DNA of 7,538 nt from positions 1-7,538 of the forward strand of contig DCIS01000047.1 of assembly GCA_002317475.1 (NCBI GenBank), in the 5' to 3' direction. The first letter of the stretch is position 1; each line of letters opens with the position of its first letter. The stretch comes from Prevotellaceae bacterium UBA1720 (GTDB taxonomy: Bacteria; Bacteroidota; Bacteroidia; Bacteroidales; Bacteroidaceae). The notes under the pieces were generated by a model. It saw only the letters and a list, made by a program, of their open reading frames with translations, did no database searches and was not told the origin of the DNA. This document shows positions 6,573 to 7,538 of this stretch, one piece after another. The position numbers and the translations under genes were made by a program.

Positions 6573-6581
6573 CCTATGTGC

Positions 6582-6749
6582 CTAGAACTCAATTCCAAAC
6601 CCAAAGACTTCTTCCTTGGATTCTTCGATTTTGTCTGTGGGACCGGTTACTTCAATTTCTTCACTGCTTGGTGGTGAGCCAGCATACAATTCTTGAACAT
6701 CTACATTTATCACCTCTAATTCTGGAGATTGATACTTTCCTTTTTTCAT
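6582..6749 (-). CDS. Small acidic protein, 55 aa, unknown function (possible leader-type peptide precursor)
   Basis: ATG at 6749-6747, TAG at 6584-6582. The protein begins MKKGKYQSPELEVINVDVQE and continues through LYAGS (21-25), PPSSEEIEVTGP (26-37) and an acidic end closing FGFGIEF. It has 13 acidic against 5 basic residues and no Cys. There is no hydrophobic signal sequence. The MKKxYxxPxxEV start followed by a short acidic segment and an (L)xAGS junction resembles, from memory, very numerous uncharacterised short proteins of Bacteroidetes. The AGS junction recalls double-glycine-like leader cleavage sites, but this is inference. It starts 46 bp after the stop of the upstream surface-protein gene, with no clear promoter in the gap, so co-transcription is likely. 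A weak TACAAA/TTTGTA hairpin (6774-6789) lies in the gap. Sense codons and no frame interruption support it, but the size limits certainty. Confidence 0.62.
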   Translation of the reverse strand: MKKGKYQSPELEVINVDVQELYAGSPPSSEEIEVTGPTDKIEESKEEVFGFGIEF

Positions 6750-6795
6750 CTTTGCAAATAATGTGTTTATTGTTACAAATTCTTTTGTAGGTCAT

Positions 6796-7538
6796 TTACA
6801 TTCTTATCACCTTTCTACCATTCTTGATGATAAATCCTTTAGCCTTATTGTTTACTTTCTGGCCCATCAGGTTATATGCTTTACCTTCATCATCAAGTGA
6901 TATACTGTTTATACCATCAGCCTCATTTTCACCAATTACTTGAACTTTGATTTCGTTTGGCAACATGATGTAGGGTGTTTCTTCGCGAGGGGTAATCTTC
7001 AGTGTCCAACGCTCAGCCCCCAGTGATGCTGTACTTGTAGGCGATAGGTTCTTTAATGTGCCACCAGACATGAAATAGAGCTTGTTTTCAATCAGTGTCG
7101 TCGAGGGTATTTTCTGATAGTTACCTGTCACTTCATAACTGTAGCTGATGGAGGAAGTGTTAATGCTCTTGCTCTCTGCCGGTTGTAATTCAACGTTCTC
7201 GACAATGATTTCTTTCTCTCCCGTTGTTTCAGCCTTGATCATATAAGGATAGTTGGCACGCAAAGTACCTTTGTTGATGTAAAAGACCTCCATCTTGATC
7301 TGGTCGGGTATCTCATCCCCATCAGAGTCATACTGATTGAAGTTGTTGATGTATGCCACCTTCAGGCCTTGCTCTTTCAGTACCTCAACAGGAATATTGA
7401 CGGGTAGATACAGTGCTTGCCAGTTGGAATTGCTGAAAGTACGGGTATATACAAATTTGTCGTACGCTTCTGCCTGAGTAGCTATGTATTCCTCACCATC
7501 TGCCAGAGTTGCTGTCTTTACCATATTTACATAGCAGG
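6796..7538 (-). CDS. C-terminal region of a secreted/surface protein, 5' end beyond the right edge
   Basis: The frame is open to the right edge (…CYVN before the Met at 7524), so that Met is internal and only the last 246 or so residues are seen. Numbers count from it. Features: YTRTFSNSNWQALYLPVNIP (26-45), a block I associate with the C-terminal beta-domains of large Bacteroidetes surface proteins, often after leucine-rich or other repeats; YDSDGDEIPDQ (65-75), an Asp-rich calcium-binding-like loop; NYPYMIKAET (91-100); and a terminal tail ADGINSIS…YNLMGQKV…KGFIIKNGRKVIRM (202-242). That tail closely parallels the end of the C10 peptidase and is probably a secretion/anchoring signal. No enzymatic motif is visible and the family cannot be named from this piece. 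Third codon positions look more AT-rich than in the left-hand genes. It reads into the 55-aa ORF. Confidence 0.82.
   Translation of the reverse strand, partial: CYVNMVKTATLADGEEYIATQAEAYDKFVYTRTFSNSNWQALYLPVNIPVEVLKEQGLKVAYINNFNQYDSDGDEIPDQIKMEVFYINKGTLRANYPYMIKAETTGEKEIIVENVELQPAESKSINTSSISYSYEVTGNYQKIPSTTLIENKLYFMSGGTLKNLSPTSTASLGAERWTLKITPREETPYIMLPNEIKVQVIGENEADGINSISLDDEGKAYNLMGQKVNNKAKGFIIKNGRKVIRM

Noticed and set aside
6464..6790. 108-codon + strand frame across the right intergenic region
   Set aside because: It is antisense to the 55-aa ORF and Leu-rich with no motif. The - strand frame has the more protein-like sequence and context.

Overview
The window looks like a chromosomal piece from a member of the Bacteroidetes, most likely Prevotellaceae. 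The signs are a GH31–GH29 glycosidase pair of the kind found in polysaccharide utilization loci, a C10 (streptopain/interpain-type) cysteine peptidase, C-terminal tails ending in an 'NG(K/R)KV' motif typical of secreted Prevotella proteins, no clear Shine-Dalgarno sites, and a TAnnTTTG-type -7 promoter element. Species cannot be fixed from the sequence. The left half is rich in C/G-ending codons. By eye, the right third is clearly more AT-rich.

Left block, + strand (1-4430): three genes in tight tandem. They are the 3' part of a GH31 alpha-xylosidase/alpha-glucosidase cut by the left edge, a secreted GH29 alpha-L-fucosidase-like enzyme 30 bp later, and luxS 22 bp after that. A strong intrinsic terminator follows luxS. 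The two glycosidases would fit removal of xylose and fucose side chains, for example from fucosylated xyloglucan. LuxS (S-ribosylhomocysteine lyase, AI-2 synthase) is an unexpected last member of this run.

Middle block, - strand (4496-5847): a secreted C10 cysteine peptidase with signal peptide, inhibitory propeptide, catalytic domain and C-terminal sorting-type tail. Its reading frame is broken by one extra base exactly at the catalytic-Cys motif. It is therefore a pseudogene, a phase-variable gene or a sequencing error. A Bacteroidetes-type promoter lies just upstream. The peptidase converges on luxS.

Non-coding block (about 5850-6580): more than 700 bp without a convincing gene. It holds a cluster of CCTCAC-type direct and inverted repeats, a 12-bp palindrome, a compositionally different block with short 11-bp-phased repeats, and a perfect 14-bp inverted repeat.

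Right block, - strand (6582-7538): the C-terminal end of a large secreted or surface protein entering from the right edge, followed 46 bp later by a 55-codon ORF for a strongly acidic small protein. That small gene (6582-6749) is the most interesting unexplained item. It has a compact conserved-looking N-terminus, a leader-like 'LYAGS' junction and an acidic tail, and it may be co-transcribed with the surface protein.
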